The notes: a model not told the origin generated them from the letters alone. A stretch of 64,000 bases of DNA from CBIHON01 sp966211965 (GCA_966211965.1 CBIHON010000013.1:50650-114649), one strand, 5' to 3'; counted from the first letter of the stretch, positions 26,515 to 34,834 are shown. Translations and numbers: made by a program.

Positions 26515-27270
26515 TTATCCTTTTTGCTTGAGATTGCGCAGGGAGAAAATGTCGGCGTCGATCGGCTTGTCGTAGTAAATCGATTTGACGGTGATCGTGG
26601 TTTTTTTGCCGGGCTTGGTCAAAGGCTGCATTTCCCAGCGGGTCGGAATCGTGCGTCCGTTCACGTTGCGGATATCGGAGTAAACCAAGGCCCGGATCAG
26701 GTCGCCCCGCTCATCGTAATACTCTAGTTTGAGAGGCACGAAATCGCTCTTGCGTATGGAGTAAACGATCTTGCCCCAGACCACAGCGGCATTCGGTTTC
26801 GGCAAGCCTTCGACTTGCCAGGCGTCGTTGCCGTCGAGGTTTTTTTCGCCGAGCAAGCGGTGCGTGTAATCAGTGGTCAGGCTGCTTTCCTTGACCAGGT
26901 CGTCATTGGTGAAATCGGAACCCAGCCAGGGCTGCAACATCAACGAAGGAGGAATCTTGACACTGCGTTCAATCGCCGGCAGGTAGTTCCACATTTCCGC
27001 ACCGATGCGCAGCGAAGTGATGCCGGCATCCTTGGCCGGCGCGGTGATGCGCAAAAAGGATTTGGTCGGACGGTCCATCCAGACGTTGAGCGCCAGCGTC
27101 CTCGACCAGGACGGCGTGGTGATCGTCATCTCGAAGCTGCCGGAGGCGGTTTTTCCCCATAGCAAATCTTCGGCACGCTCGACGATTTCGGTGGGCGACA
27201 AGGCCGAAGCGGAAAGCGGAAAAAGCGTGCAAGAGGCGATCAGAAACAGCAGTATGCGCAAGCGATGCAT
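26515..27270 (-). CDS. LolA-like outer-membrane lipoprotein-sorting family protein
   Basis: A 251-residue periplasmic protein with signal peptide (about 1-22, LLFLIASCTLFPLSASA). The mature part begins LSPTEIVERAEDLLWG and contains the paired lines of the LolA-like fold, including MRI/LRI-type strands and GAEMWNYLPAIERSVKIPPSLMLQPW. Proteins of this family usually sit beside RND or FtsX exporters and carry hydrophobic ligands. The ATG at 27270 follows GGAGAAC; an upstream TTG at 27282 is less likely. It is the first gene of the operon that ends with the TonB-dependent receptor at 19944. Confidence 0.8.
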   Translation of the reverse strand: MHRLRILLFLIASCTLFPLSASALSPTEIVERAEDLLWGKTASGSFEMTITTPSWSRTLALNVWMDRPTKSFLRITAPAKDAGITSLRIGAEMWNYLPAIERSVKIPPSLMLQPWLGSDFTNDDLVKESSLTTDYTHRLLGEKNLDGNDAWQVEGLPKPNAAVVWGKIVYSIRKSDFVPLKLEYYDERGDLIRALVYSDIRNVNGRTIPTRWEMQPLTKPGKKTTITVKSIYYDKPIDADIFSLRNLKQKG

Positions 27271-27647
27271 GGTGTTCTCCAAAAAATTTTCTTCGAGCGG
27301 TTCGAGGCATTCAGGGAAATGTCAAAACACGTCCCCATGGAAACCGATCCGACGTTCCGTAAGAGCCTCTAAATAAAAGCCGCTGGCGTGGTTGCTTCTC
27401 CTTGCCGCATGTTCGACTGTCTGCGTCGGCGCGCCTGGCCAGCGGCATTTATTTAGAAGCCCCAAAGGGCGGCGAACGCGCGGTTTCGCGCGAAACGGGA
27501 TCGGGCAGAATAACCGAAATTCCCAACGCAAGCGAGCCTCCCGGCAACTGATTCAACATCGGCAATTTTTCAGTTATGGCATTGCTGAGCATGAATAGAA
27601 TCGTCCCAACCTTGCCGATCTTCCATAGGCCGTTGATTGATGTTGGA
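27271..27647. other. intergenic region holding repeat B copy 2
   Basis: No gene recognised. It should contain the promoter of the LolA-like operon on the minus strand, and the family B repeat at 27365-27460. The remainder up to the hupE-like stop at 27648 shows nothing further. Confidence 0.4.
27365..27460. repeat. palindromic repeat family B, copy 2
   Basis: Arms GCCTCTAAATAAAAGCCGCT... and its near reverse complement bracket a 50-base centre containing GTTGCTTCTCCTTGCC and CTGTCTGCGTCGGCGCGCC. It is in the same orientation as copy 3 (54547-54640) and inverted relative to copy 1 (18902-19004). Confidence 0.7.
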
Positions 27648-28241
27648 TTACAGGCCCGGCTGTACCAGAAAATAGATGCCGACAACCGAAATCGCGCACC
27701 CGGCGAGTCCCATCGGCAAACGATTGCGCCCATGCAAAAACGGGATGAAGCCGATCCCGACTCCCGCGATGTGGATCAACGAAGTGCTGATGATAAAACC
27801 CAGGCTATAGAACACCGGCACCGCCGCTTGCGGCATTTCCACGCCATGCGCGTTACCGTGCAGGATGCCGAAGAAACCGACCGCGCACATGGTCACACAG
27901 GCCGGGCAACGCTGCGGCATCGCGATGCCTGCGCCAAGCAGCAGCACCGACAACGCAATGCCCGATTCGACATGCGGCAATGCGATGCCGAATATGCCCA
28001 TGGTCCCGCCCAGCAGCATGCAGGCGACGAACGCGGCCGGTACCCGGAACAGCGCCCGTCCGCCGATCAATGCGCTGATGATGCCCACGCTCAGCATTGC
28101 CAGCAAATGATCGGGGCCGAGCAAGGGATGCAAAAAGCCGCCGACAAAACTGGTTCCCTCATGTTCCGAATGCGCAAACGCCAGGCTTGGCAAAAAACCC
28201 GCAAGGCCGATGTAAAAAAAGTGAAGATATCGACGCGTCAT
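27648..28241 (-). CDS. HupE/UreJ-type nickel/cobalt permease
   Basis: A 197-residue membrane protein with a signal-like first segment and about six further hydrophobic segments. It has the family's metal-binding H-x5-DH in HPLLGPDH and the second motif FGILHGNAHGVE. HupE/UreJ proteins transport nickel (or cobalt) across the inner membrane, commonly near hydrogenase or urease genes. None is visible here; instead TonB-system genes precede it on the strand. AGGAG before the start lies at the edge of repeat A copy 2, which separates this gene from the upstream membrane-protein gene. Confidence 0.9.
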   Translation of the reverse strand: MTRRYLHFFYIGLAGFLPSLAFAHSEHEGTSFVGGFLHPLLGPDHLLAMLSVGIISALIGGRALFRVPAAFVACMLLGGTMGIFGIALPHVESGIALSVLLLGAGIAMPQRCPACVTMCAVGFFGILHGNAHGVEMPQAAVPVFYSLGFIISTSLIHIAGVGIGFIPFLHGRNRLPMGLAGCAISVVGIYFLVQPGL

Positions 28242-28251
28242 CTTGTTCTCC

Positions 28252-28375
28252 TAGAGCAGTTTCAGCCTGACCGTACAGGAGCCAAGGTTGAGCCGAGAAG
28301 CGCAACCGTACGAATGGTACGGTGCGCATCGCAGGCGCAAGATTGGCCGTGTGCGGTCAGGCTGAAACTGCTCTA
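28252..28375. repeat. palindromic repeat family A, copy 2
   Basis: A 124-base element with inverted ends TAGAGCAGTTTCAGCCTGAC and reverse complement, related to but more diverged than copies 1 and 3. The ends have co-varied (AGTTTC/GAAACT instead of ATTTTT/AAAAAT), keeping the stem. It lies directly in front of the hupE ribosome site. Confidence 0.7.
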
Positions 28376-28415
28376 ATGACCCAGGCAAGCGGAAGGGCGA
28401 ATCGCATGATGTTCT

Positions 28416-28823
28416 TCAATCCGCATGCCGGGCCCACATCACGGCGGCAACCGCCACCCATATCCCCAGCACATGATGCATCAGGTCAAGCGTGTGCAGC
28501 AGACCGAACGGCTTGTCCGCAGCCACCAGATGCGAAGCCTCATGCGCGCCGACAAACAGGCTCATGAAAACCGTCAGGCCGACCATTGCATACCTGAACC
28601 AGCGGGCCGAAAACGTTCTGACCAGGACCGGCATCGCGGCGTAGACCGCCATGATCGCCAGGATGAATTTGACACCCTGCATGCCCATATGCGCCGCCCA
28701 CGGCGCGGCGCTGCCTTCGATCGTGACCCTGACCAGATCCATCACCAGATTGGCCAAAAAAACCAGAAACATGGCCGTCCATCCGTGTGCCACCAGGCTT
28801 CTCAGTTGTTCGCTTCTGCTCAT
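28416..28823 (-). CDS. small four-helix membrane protein, function unknown
   Basis: A 135-residue integral membrane protein with four hydrophobic stretches (about 12-34, 45-65, 75-92, 108-130). The ATG at 28823 is preceded by AGGAGAGG, so the longer open frame is not used. Histidines occur at membrane edges (GAHEASH and DLMHHVLG), which could bind metal or haem, but I recognise no family. It lies between the reductase-like relic and the hupE-like gene, in the same direction, and may belong to the same metal-uptake operon. Confidence 0.65.
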   Translation of the reverse strand: MSRSEQLRSLVAHGWTAMFLVFLANLVMDLVRVTIEGSAAPWAAHMGMQGVKFILAIMAVYAAMPVLVRTFSARWFRYAMVGLTVFMSLFVGAHEASHLVAADKPFGLLHTLDLMHHVLGIWVAVAAVMWARHAD

Positions 28824-28863
28824 TTTTCCTCTCCTTGTTGTCGACGCCAGAATTTTGTGGACT

Positions 28864-29130
28864 TCATTGCATACAGACTGCGGCTGACTGGCCGTTGCGT
28901 TTTTCCAGCAGTAGCGCAAGCAGTGACTTGAGATTGAGCGGATGACGGTTTTCGATATGGATGGTCACGCGATAGCCGTTGCCGCGCATCGAATTTTCAG
29001 CCATCAAACAGGCCAAAATGCCGACCGGCACGCCACGCTCCACGGCGGCCGGACGACGAACCAGCGCGACCAGAGACGCACATTTCTCCGGGTGCGCAAA
29101 GGCCCCCGGCACCGGCTTGAGCGGTTCCAT
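28864..29130 (-). CDS. short protein resembling the C-terminal part of an NRPS thioester-reductase domain
   Basis: An 88-residue frame with a strong GGAGG ribosome site. Its core (RGVPVGILACLMAEN, then GYR, HIENRHPL, ALLL) aligns without gaps to the end of the reductase domain of the NRPS at 37985-42556 (HGVPVDLLARLIVEN, GYR, HIENRDPL, ALLL): I count about 25 identities in 45 positions. The NAD(P)-binding part is missing, so it cannot be a working reductase. It is either a relic of a duplicated or lost assembly-line gene or a retained small domain. The NRPS copy lies 9 kb away on the same strand. Confidence 0.6.
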   Translation of the reverse strand: MEPLKPVPGAFAHPEKCASLVALVRRPAAVERGVPVGILACLMAENSMRGNGYRVTIHIENRHPLNLKSLLALLLEKRNGQSAAVCMQ

Positions 29131-29150
29131 TTGTCTCCTCCAATTATTAT

Positions 29151-29336
29151 TTATTGTTGCTTCACGCCCTTTTGCAGGGCTTTGTCAGCGTTACGCAATT
29201 CTTTCTCAAGGATACGAACACGGGCTTTCAATTTACTTTCACTGCGGAACTCGATCAATCCTTTCCAGGGAGGGGCATACACGAAGGACTGCCGCCCCCG
29301 ACGATTATTGCTTCCGATCCCGTCGGTATCCGACAT
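29151..29336 (-). CDS. short ORF, possibly a second piece of the reductase relic
   Basis: A 61-residue ORF (ATG at 29336) ending 20 bases before the reductase-like ORF. It has a basic, helical C-terminal half (SKLKARVRILEKELRNADKA). No convincing ribosome site. A weak ordered similarity to the NRPS reductase (GRQ, GL, SK, RIL in the same order around its Tyr-x3-Lys region) hints it may be a decayed upstream part of the same domain, but this could be chance. Confidence 0.3.
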   Translation of the reverse strand: MSDTDGIGSNNRRGRQSFVYAPPWKGLIEFRSESKLKARVRILEKELRNADKALQKGVKQQ

Positions 29337-29509
29337 CAATTTATCACCGACCAGCCATAGCCGGTAATGCCGCAGAACCTGTTACCGATACTTATTTGAC
29401 GCTGGAAAGAACAACCCATGCGTGCTCCGTATTAGGCCCGGGCGGCAATTGCATTGCGTCGGCGGCACATCGGAGCAAGGACGGCCGCTCACATTTGTCC
29501 ATGCAAAAA
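29337..29509. other. gap between exbD and the relic ORFs
   Basis: Only a 36-codon frame without ribosome site (29392-29502, minus) is visible. Nothing recognisable. Confidence 0.3.
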
Positions 29510-29929
29510 TTATTTGGGCTGCGGCTCGGTGACAAACCCGATCTTGGCCAACCCGCCTGATTGCGCCGCGGCCATCACCTGCGCGATTTTTTCATACTGC
29601 GTGGTGCGCTCGGCATGCAGGTGCAGTTCCGGCTGCGGCGTCTTTTGTGCCGCCTGCGCCACTTTGTGCTTCAAGGCCGCCAGGTCGATCGGTTCGCGGT
29701 TCCAGTACACCGCACCTTGCGCGTCAATGGTCAGGTTGATGTTCTCCGGCCGCGTCTCGTTCGGCTGGTTGCTCGCGCGCGGCAAATCGATCTTGACACC
29801 GTGGTTCATCACGGGAATGGTGATGATGAAAATGATCAGGAGCACCAGCATCACATCGACCAGCGGCGTGGTGTTGATCTCCGGATTGAAGTCATCGTCC
29901 TGCTCGGACAGCGATCCCATGGCCATCAT
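29510..29929 (-). CDS. exbD: ExbD biopolymer transport protein
   Basis: A 139-residue ExbD: short cytoplasmic N-terminus, one membrane helix (about 25-43) with the proton-path Asp in NTTPLVDVMLVLLIIFI, and a periplasmic domain. With ExbB it uses the proton motive force to drive TonB. Its ATG overlaps the exbB stop as ATGA. It is one of three co-oriented genes (tonB, exbB, exbD) placed between two operons for TonB-dependent receptors. Confidence 0.93.
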   Translation of the reverse strand: MMAMGSLSEQDDDFNPEINTTPLVDVMLVLLIIFIITIPVMNHGVKIDLPRASNQPNETRPENINLTIDAQGAVYWNREPIDLAALKHKVAQAAQKTPQPELHLHAERTTQYEKIAQVMAAAQSGGLAKIGFVTEPQPK

Positions 29930-30657
29930 GCACCTCGTACGGGGATGATTCTTGCGCTGGCCGGCGTGGTGCCGGCGATCTCGGATGCCGTGCGCGAACC
30001 GGTCACGAACAGCGCATGCAGGTCGAAGCCGAACTTGTTCAACCGGGCATTGATCGCCTTGTTGGCACGCACCAGCGCGTTATAGCCGAAGGTGGCCGGA
30101 ATCGCCACCGCCAGACCCAGCGCCGTCATGATCAGCGCTTCACCTACCGGTCCGGCCACCTTGTCGATGCTGGCCTGGCCCGAGACGCCGATCGACACCA
30201 GCGCGTGATAGATGCCCCAAACCGTGCCGAACAGGCCGACGAAGGGCGCGGTCGAGCCGACCGATGCCAACAGCGCCATACCGGCGCGCAGGTGCTCGCT
30301 GGTTTCGTCGATGGTCTGACGCAGGGACATCGTGACCCAGTCGCTGACCGAAAGTTGATCGTGCAGGCTGCCCTTGTGCAGGTGATGGTGATGCATCGCA
30401 TCGGCGCCGGCCTGCGCCAGCACGGTGAATGGATTGCGCCGGCCAAGCGTGGCGATGCCGTCGGCCAGCGTGGTCTTGTCCCAGAATTCCCTACCCGCCG
30501 CGCGGCTTGCCTTGGCATAGGCGGCCAGTTGCAGCGCTTTGGCGACGATGACGTACCAGGATGCCATCGACATCAAGACCAGTAGGACGGCGACGCTTTT
30601 TGTAACGAAGTCTCCTTGGGCCCACAATGTTTCCAAACCATATGGCGTTGCTGACAT
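29926..30657 (-). CDS. exbB: ExbB biopolymer transport protein (TolQ/ExbB family)
   Basis: A 243-residue ExbB with three membrane helices (about 18-38, 130-155 and 175-200). It shows the family region ASVGSTAPFVGLFGTVWGIYHAL and the conserved GEALIMTALGLAVAIPATFGYN. A His-rich loop (HHHHLHKG) precedes the second helix. It forms the proton channel complex with ExbD. TonB lies 68 bases upstream and exbD overlaps downstream. Confidence 0.94.
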   Translation of the reverse strand: MSATPYGLETLWAQGDFVTKSVAVLLVLMSMASWYVIVAKALQLAAYAKASRAAGREFWDKTTLADGIATLGRRNPFTVLAQAGADAMHHHHLHKGSLHDQLSVSDWVTMSLRQTIDETSEHLRAGMALLASVGSTAPFVGLFGTVWGIYHALVSIGVSGQASIDKVAGPVGEALIMTALGLAVAIPATFGYNALVRANKAINARLNKFGFDLHALFVTGSRTASEIAGTTPASARIIPVRGA

Positions 30658-30725
30658 GATTCCCTCCCTCTCGTTATCTTTCCCGTCATGCGATCGGATT
30701 TGCCTCGAAGCATGCGGTGTTTGAT

Positions 30726-31406
30726 TTACCCATTCAACTGAAAATCAACCGGCACCAACACGTACACGGCGATCGCCTTGCCCTCTTCCATGTGGGGCTT
30801 GAACAATGCCAGCATGACCGCTTGCCGGGCGGCCTCGTCAAGACGGGTGGAACCGCTCGACTCGTGTACTTCGGCGCGTTGCGGGTGTCCGGTATCGCTC
30901 ACCAGGACGCGCAGCGTCACCTTGCCGGTCTCTCCGATTCGTTTGGATTGCGGCGGATAGCGCGGCTTGGGTTGCTGGATGTATTCGGCGCCGGAGGCGA
31001 TGGTCTTGGGCGGAAGCGGCGCCGCCGGCACGGCAGCCGGGGCGGCAACCGGCGCGCTCACCGATTCGGCCGGTTGAGGCGCAGGCGCCACGGCGATTGC
31101 GGTTGGCGAGGGCGTATCGAGTGCCGCAGCAGCCGGCGCCAGGGGAGCCGGCTGCTGCAGCGCCGGCGCCTGCTTCGCCAAGGGCACGATTTTCGGCTGC
31201 GGTATCGGTATCGGCGGTGGCGGCGCCGGTACCGGCTGTTCCCGCGTAATGAACAGGATCGACACCTCTTTGGGCAGCAGCTGGGCCGCTTCGCGCAGCA
31301 GACCGCTTTGCAGCGCATGAAAGAACGCGAGATGCAGCAGAACCACGGCACCGAATGGACCGGCTTGCTTGATGACAGATATCGCCATACGCTCGTCCTT
31401 GCTCAC
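30726..31406 (-). CDS. tonB: TonB energy-transducing protein
   Basis: A 226-residue TonB: one membrane anchor near residues 14-35, a Pro/Ala-rich spacer (about 58-135) and the C-terminal TonB domain with the PRYPPQSKRIGETGKVTLRV and SSGSTRLDEAA signatures. The GTG at 31406 follows GAGAGG; an ATG at 31388 preceded by AAGGA is an equally good start. It starts the tonB-exbB-exbD set that should power the two receptors encoded at 19944 and 34835. Confidence 0.92.
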   Translation of the reverse strand: MSKDERMAISVIKQAGPFGAVVLLHLAFFHALQSGLLREAAQLLPKEVSILFITREQPVPAPPPPIPIPQPKIVPLAKQAPALQQPAPLAPAAAALDTPSPTAIAVAPAPQPAESVSAPVAAPAAVPAAPLPPKTIASGAEYIQQPKPRYPPQSKRIGETGKVTLRVLVSDTGHPQRAEVHESSGSTRLDEAARQAVMLALFKPHMEEGKAIAVYVLVPVDFQLNG

Positions 31407-31425
31407 GATTGCCTCTCAGATTCTT

Positions 31426-31453
31426 TTAGACATGGCGCATCGCCTTCACCGGA
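31426..31453 (-). repeat. short duplicate of the permease gene end, upstream of tonB
   Basis: The 24 bases 31430-31453 are identical to 23308-23331, the last codons of the FtsX-type permease gene (PVKAMRHV). Here they read the same residues in frame and end in TAA, but nothing else of a permease is present. This looks like the scar of a duplication or recombination that joined tonB to another locus. Confidence 0.5.
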
Positions 31454-31537
31454 ATTACAAAAGCGCATTTGAACATTTGAACAGTGATGGATACGGCACG
31501 CGGTAAAGACGCAAAAAAATCCGAAGCCTGCTTGAGT

Positions 31538-33217
31538 TCATAACAGGCTCCAGCCCTCTTCCTCCTTCATCCAATCCGCCACGCGCTCGGCGAGCATGAT
31601 GCAGCTCAGATTCGTGGCCGAACTCGGAATCAGCGGCATCACCGATGCATCGACCACGCGCAGGTTTTGCAAGCCATGCACCCGGCAGCGTTGATCGACC
31701 ACCGCCATCGGATCGGTCGCCTTCCCCATCCTGGCGGTGCCGCATGCATGCCAGGTAGCGCCGAGCATGCGTTTGATCGCGCTGCGCAGAAAACCGTCGT
31801 TGTTGACCATCGATTCGGTCCACATGAAAACCGATTCGGTCTGCTCGGCGATCGGCGCCGCCCGTGCGATCTTCCAGGCCAGCCGCACGCCGTGCATCAG
31901 GCGTTCGACATCTTCCGGCTCGGCTCCGAAATTGAGTTCGATCACCGGCTTGGCGTCGGGCGCGGCACTGGTGATGAACACCTTGCCGCGCGACAGGGGC
32001 CGCGCCAGCATCACCGAAATTCCGGACACCAGCGGAGCCTTCATGAACTGGTTCAGCATCGGTATGCCGGCGGTCGCTACATTGCTCAGCATGAACAGGT
32101 TCAGGTCGGCGCTTTCCGCAGATGAAGTGGCCGCCCGCGCCATCATCTGGTGAGAAGCCCTCCCTTCCCGGCAGACACCGGCCTTGGGCGTCATCCACAG
32201 GATCACGGCCGGGTGGTCCATCAGGCTTTCGCCCACGCCGGGCAAGTCGCGCACCGGCGCAACGCCGAGCGAGCGGCACAGCCTGCTGTTGCCGATGCCC
32301 GAGCGTTGCAGCACCGCCACCGTGTTGACCGCGCCGGCGCATAGCGCAATGCGGCGGCCGAAGACGGTCCGGGGTTTTCCATCCGCGGCCAGTTCGACGC
32401 CGACCGCGCGTTGCCCTTCGAACAGGATGCGGCTGACCGTGCAACCGGCCTCTATGCGCAGATTCGGGCGCTGCCTGGCCGGCGCCAGCCAAGCCGATGC
32501 GGTGGATATCCGGGTATGGTCGAGGCTATTGCTCGGCATCGGTCCGACGCCGGCGGCGGAACCGCCGTTCAGGTCGGCGATTTCGTGCAGGCCGGCGCCC
32601 GAACAGGCCTGCCGGAAAGCCGCCTGCAATGTATCGAGGTCCTGGATGCGCGGCCGCGCGATCGGCAGCGGCCCCTCCTGGCCATGCCGCTCATCCTGGA
32701 AATCAAGATCGTTTTCGAGCCGGATGAAATAGGGCAGCACCTGGCGCCAACTCCATTCGGTATTGCCGAGCGCCGCCCAGCGGGCAAAGTCTTCCGGCAA
32801 GCCGCGCAGGGCCAGGGCGGCATTGACGGCCGACGAACCGCCGACCACTTTACCCACCGCATAAGGAAACCTGAGCAGCGTGTCGGCCAGCGCTTGCGGC
32901 GAACGCAAGGCATCCTTCGCTGCGCCCAACATCTCGCGCGGCGCGGCGGCCAAGGCGCCGGCCGACTCCAACAGGTTGCGGAACAAGCCGCTGCTGCGCA
33001 AATCGGCCGCATAGTCCCAGTGATAACCGGTCATGACAGGCGCGCGCGCATCTTTCAGTGCTGCTGGAAGCTGGTCCGGTTGCGGAAAGTCCGGTCCTGC
33101 CTCCAGCAGCAGCACGCGCCTTCCCGCTTGCTCCGACAGACGTGCCGCCAGGACCGACCCGGCCGAGCCGGCGCCGATGATGATGTCATCCCAATCCTGC
33201 ATGGCATCCATGTGCAT
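31538..33217 (-). CDS. GMC-family FAD-dependent oxidoreductase 1
   Basis: A 559-residue glucose-methanol-choline oxidoreductase. Near the N-terminus the FAD motif GAGSAGSVLAARLSE is present, with the LLLEAG strand that follows. The C-terminal signature has the catalytic His in ATWHACGTARMG and the second site N in PSSATNLS. GMC enzymes oxidise alcohols, from choline to long-chain and aryl alcohols. The gene begins eight bases after the second GMC gene. I start at the ATG at 33217; the frame is open far upstream but only as antisense-like noise. In this locus it could oxidise an alcohol or aldehyde product of the reductase-terminated NRPS. Confidence 0.85.
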   Translation of the reverse strand: MHMDAMQDWDDIIIGAGSAGSVLAARLSEQAGRRVLLLEAGPDFPQPDQLPAALKDARAPVMTGYHWDYAADLRSSGLFRNLLESAGALAAAPREMLGAAKDALRSPQALADTLLRFPYAVGKVVGGSSAVNAALALRGLPEDFARWAALGNTEWSWRQVLPYFIRLENDLDFQDERHGQEGPLPIARPRIQDLDTLQAAFRQACSGAGLHEIADLNGGSAAGVGPMPSNSLDHTRISTASAWLAPARQRPNLRIEAGCTVSRILFEGQRAVGVELAADGKPRTVFGRRIALCAGAVNTVAVLQRSGIGNSRLCRSLGVAPVRDLPGVGESLMDHPAVILWMTPKAGVCREGRASHQMMARAATSSAESADLNLFMLSNVATAGIPMLNQFMKAPLVSGISVMLARPLSRGKVFITSAAPDAKPVIELNFGAEPEDVERLMHGVRLAWKIARAAPIAEQTESVFMWTESMVNNDGFLRSAIKRMLGATWHACGTARMGKATDPMAVVDQRCRVHGLQNLRVVDASVMPLIPSSATNLSCIMLAERVADWMKEEEGWSLL

Positions 33218-33225
33218 ATGTCCGT

Positions 33226-34830
33226 TCACGAAAGAATTAATCCGGCTGCGATTTTTTCCGCAATCATCAGGCTGGTGAGATGCGTCGGCGCGCTCGGTAT
33301 GCGCGGCATGATCGATGCATCCGCCACCCACAGATTGTCGATGCCGTACACCCGGCCCTGCGGATCGACCACTGCGCCGGCATCGCTCGCCTTTCCCATC
33401 CTGGCCGAGCCGCACAGATGCGCGCTCGGGCGCACGAAAGCCGACACTGCCCGTTCCAGCGCAAGATCGGAATCGATCATTCCGTCCGTCCAGGCGAGTA
33501 TCTGTTCGAAGTGCGAGCGCAAGCCGCCATGCCGCAGCAGCCGCCAACCCAGGCGAATGCCTTCCATCAGCGGGGCGATATCGCTTTTTTCCCCGAGGCA
33601 GTTGAGCGAAGCATGCGGCTTCGCATGCGGATCGGCAGAGACGATGCGGACGACGCCGCGCGACGTCGATTTGTTGAAACAGACGGTCAAGCCGGCAATG
33701 GTGGGCAAATGGGCCGTCGAGGCGCGATTTGGATAAACCTCGCCGGCATTCATGCCTGCCATCATGCAGATGTGCATATCGTTGCGATGGCCGGAGATGC
33801 CGGAGGAGTAGCGCAACAGGGTCTGGCGCAGCGGTTCGCCGCGCGTGCACGCATCCGCACGCGGCAAGCCCCAGATGCCGGCTACCGGATGGTCCATCAG
33901 GTTTTCTCCGACGCCGGCCAGGGGCACCTTTACGGAAATATCCAGGGGCTCAAGCAAGCCCGGCGCGCCGACGCCCGAGCGCATCAGAAGCACCGGCGTA
34001 CCGATCGCGCCCGCGCACACGATCACACGCCCCGCGCGAAAGCGATGTTGCCGCCCCTCGATTTCCGCCTCCACGCCGCTGCAAGCGAGGCCATTCCACA
34101 ACAGCCGGTGAATGTGCGCGCCGGTAAGGATGGCCAGGTTGGGCCTGCTGCAGGCGGCGGCCAGATAAGTCTGCGCGGTCGACATGCGCACGCCGTCGAG
34201 TACATTCTTGGGGATCACGCCAACGCCTGTCGTCGCGGGATCGTTGTGATCGGCCGTTTGCGCGAAGCCGTGCGCGATACAGGCATCCATCAAGCCGGCT
34301 TGCAGCGGCCGCAGCTCGGACAGGCTCTCACGCCGGATCGGCATCGGCCCGCCGCGTCCGTGCAAGCTGCTCGGGCCGAGCGGATCGTCCTCCAGGGTGC
34401 GGAAATACGGCAACACCCCGGCCCAGTTCCATTGTTCGCCGCAGTCCCGCGCCCATTCGTCGTAATCCTCGGGCGCCCCTCGCAGGGCCTGCACCGCATT
34501 GATCGCCGACGAACCGCCGAGCAGCTTGCCCGCTTCATAGTCGAAGCTGCTGCCGGCATTGCCTGTGCCGGCGGCCCGGCTCGCGCCTTTGATGGCAAGA
34601 CTGTATTTCCAGTTGAGTCCGGGTGCGATCGCCACCTGCATGGGATTGCGGACAGCCTGTTGCACCGCCTCCTGCACCGGACGATCGGGTCCCGCTTCCA
34701 GCAGCAGCACCCGGCGCCGAGGGTCTTCGCTCAAGCGGCTGGCAATGATCGTGCCGGCAGATCCGCCGCCGATCACCAGGTCGTCGTAACCCTCGAGAAA
34801 ATCGGCGGGATTGAAGTGCATGATCGACAT
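33226..34830 (-). CDS. GMC-family FAD-dependent oxidoreductase 2
   Basis: A 534-residue paralogue of the next gene. FAD motif GGGSAGTIIASRLSED, the conserved GGSSAINAVQALRG loop, and C-terminal HLCGSARMG with a second His in PSAPTHLTS. Overall close relation to its neighbour suggests tandem duplication followed by divergence (active-site Asn versus His). It starts five bases after the receptor gene stop, with a poor ribosome site, so translation may be coupled. Confidence 0.85.
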   Translation of the reverse strand: MSIMHFNPADFLEGYDDLVIGGGSAGTIIASRLSEDPRRRVLLLEAGPDRPVQEAVQQAVRNPMQVAIAPGLNWKYSLAIKGASRAAGTGNAGSSFDYEAGKLLGGSSAINAVQALRGAPEDYDEWARDCGEQWNWAGVLPYFRTLEDDPLGPSSLHGRGGPMPIRRESLSELRPLQAGLMDACIAHGFAQTADHNDPATTGVGVIPKNVLDGVRMSTAQTYLAAACSRPNLAILTGAHIHRLLWNGLACSGVEAEIEGRQHRFRAGRVIVCAGAIGTPVLLMRSGVGAPGLLEPLDISVKVPLAGVGENLMDHPVAGIWGLPRADACTRGEPLRQTLLRYSSGISGHRNDMHICMMAGMNAGEVYPNRASTAHLPTIAGLTVCFNKSTSRGVVRIVSADPHAKPHASLNCLGEKSDIAPLMEGIRLGWRLLRHGGLRSHFEQILAWTDGMIDSDLALERAVSAFVRPSAHLCGSARMGKASDAGAVVDPQGRVYGIDNLWVADASIMPRIPSAPTHLTSLMIAEKIAAGLILS

Positions 34831-34834
34831 ATTT

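Noticed and set aside
29392..29502. 36-codon minus-strand frame after exbD
   Set aside because: No ribosome site and no similarity; too short to support.
33218..33850. N-terminal extension of the first GMC oxidoreductase
   Set aside because: The FAD motif begins near residue 10 after the ATG at 33217; the upstream part is out-of-frame sequence of the second GMC gene.
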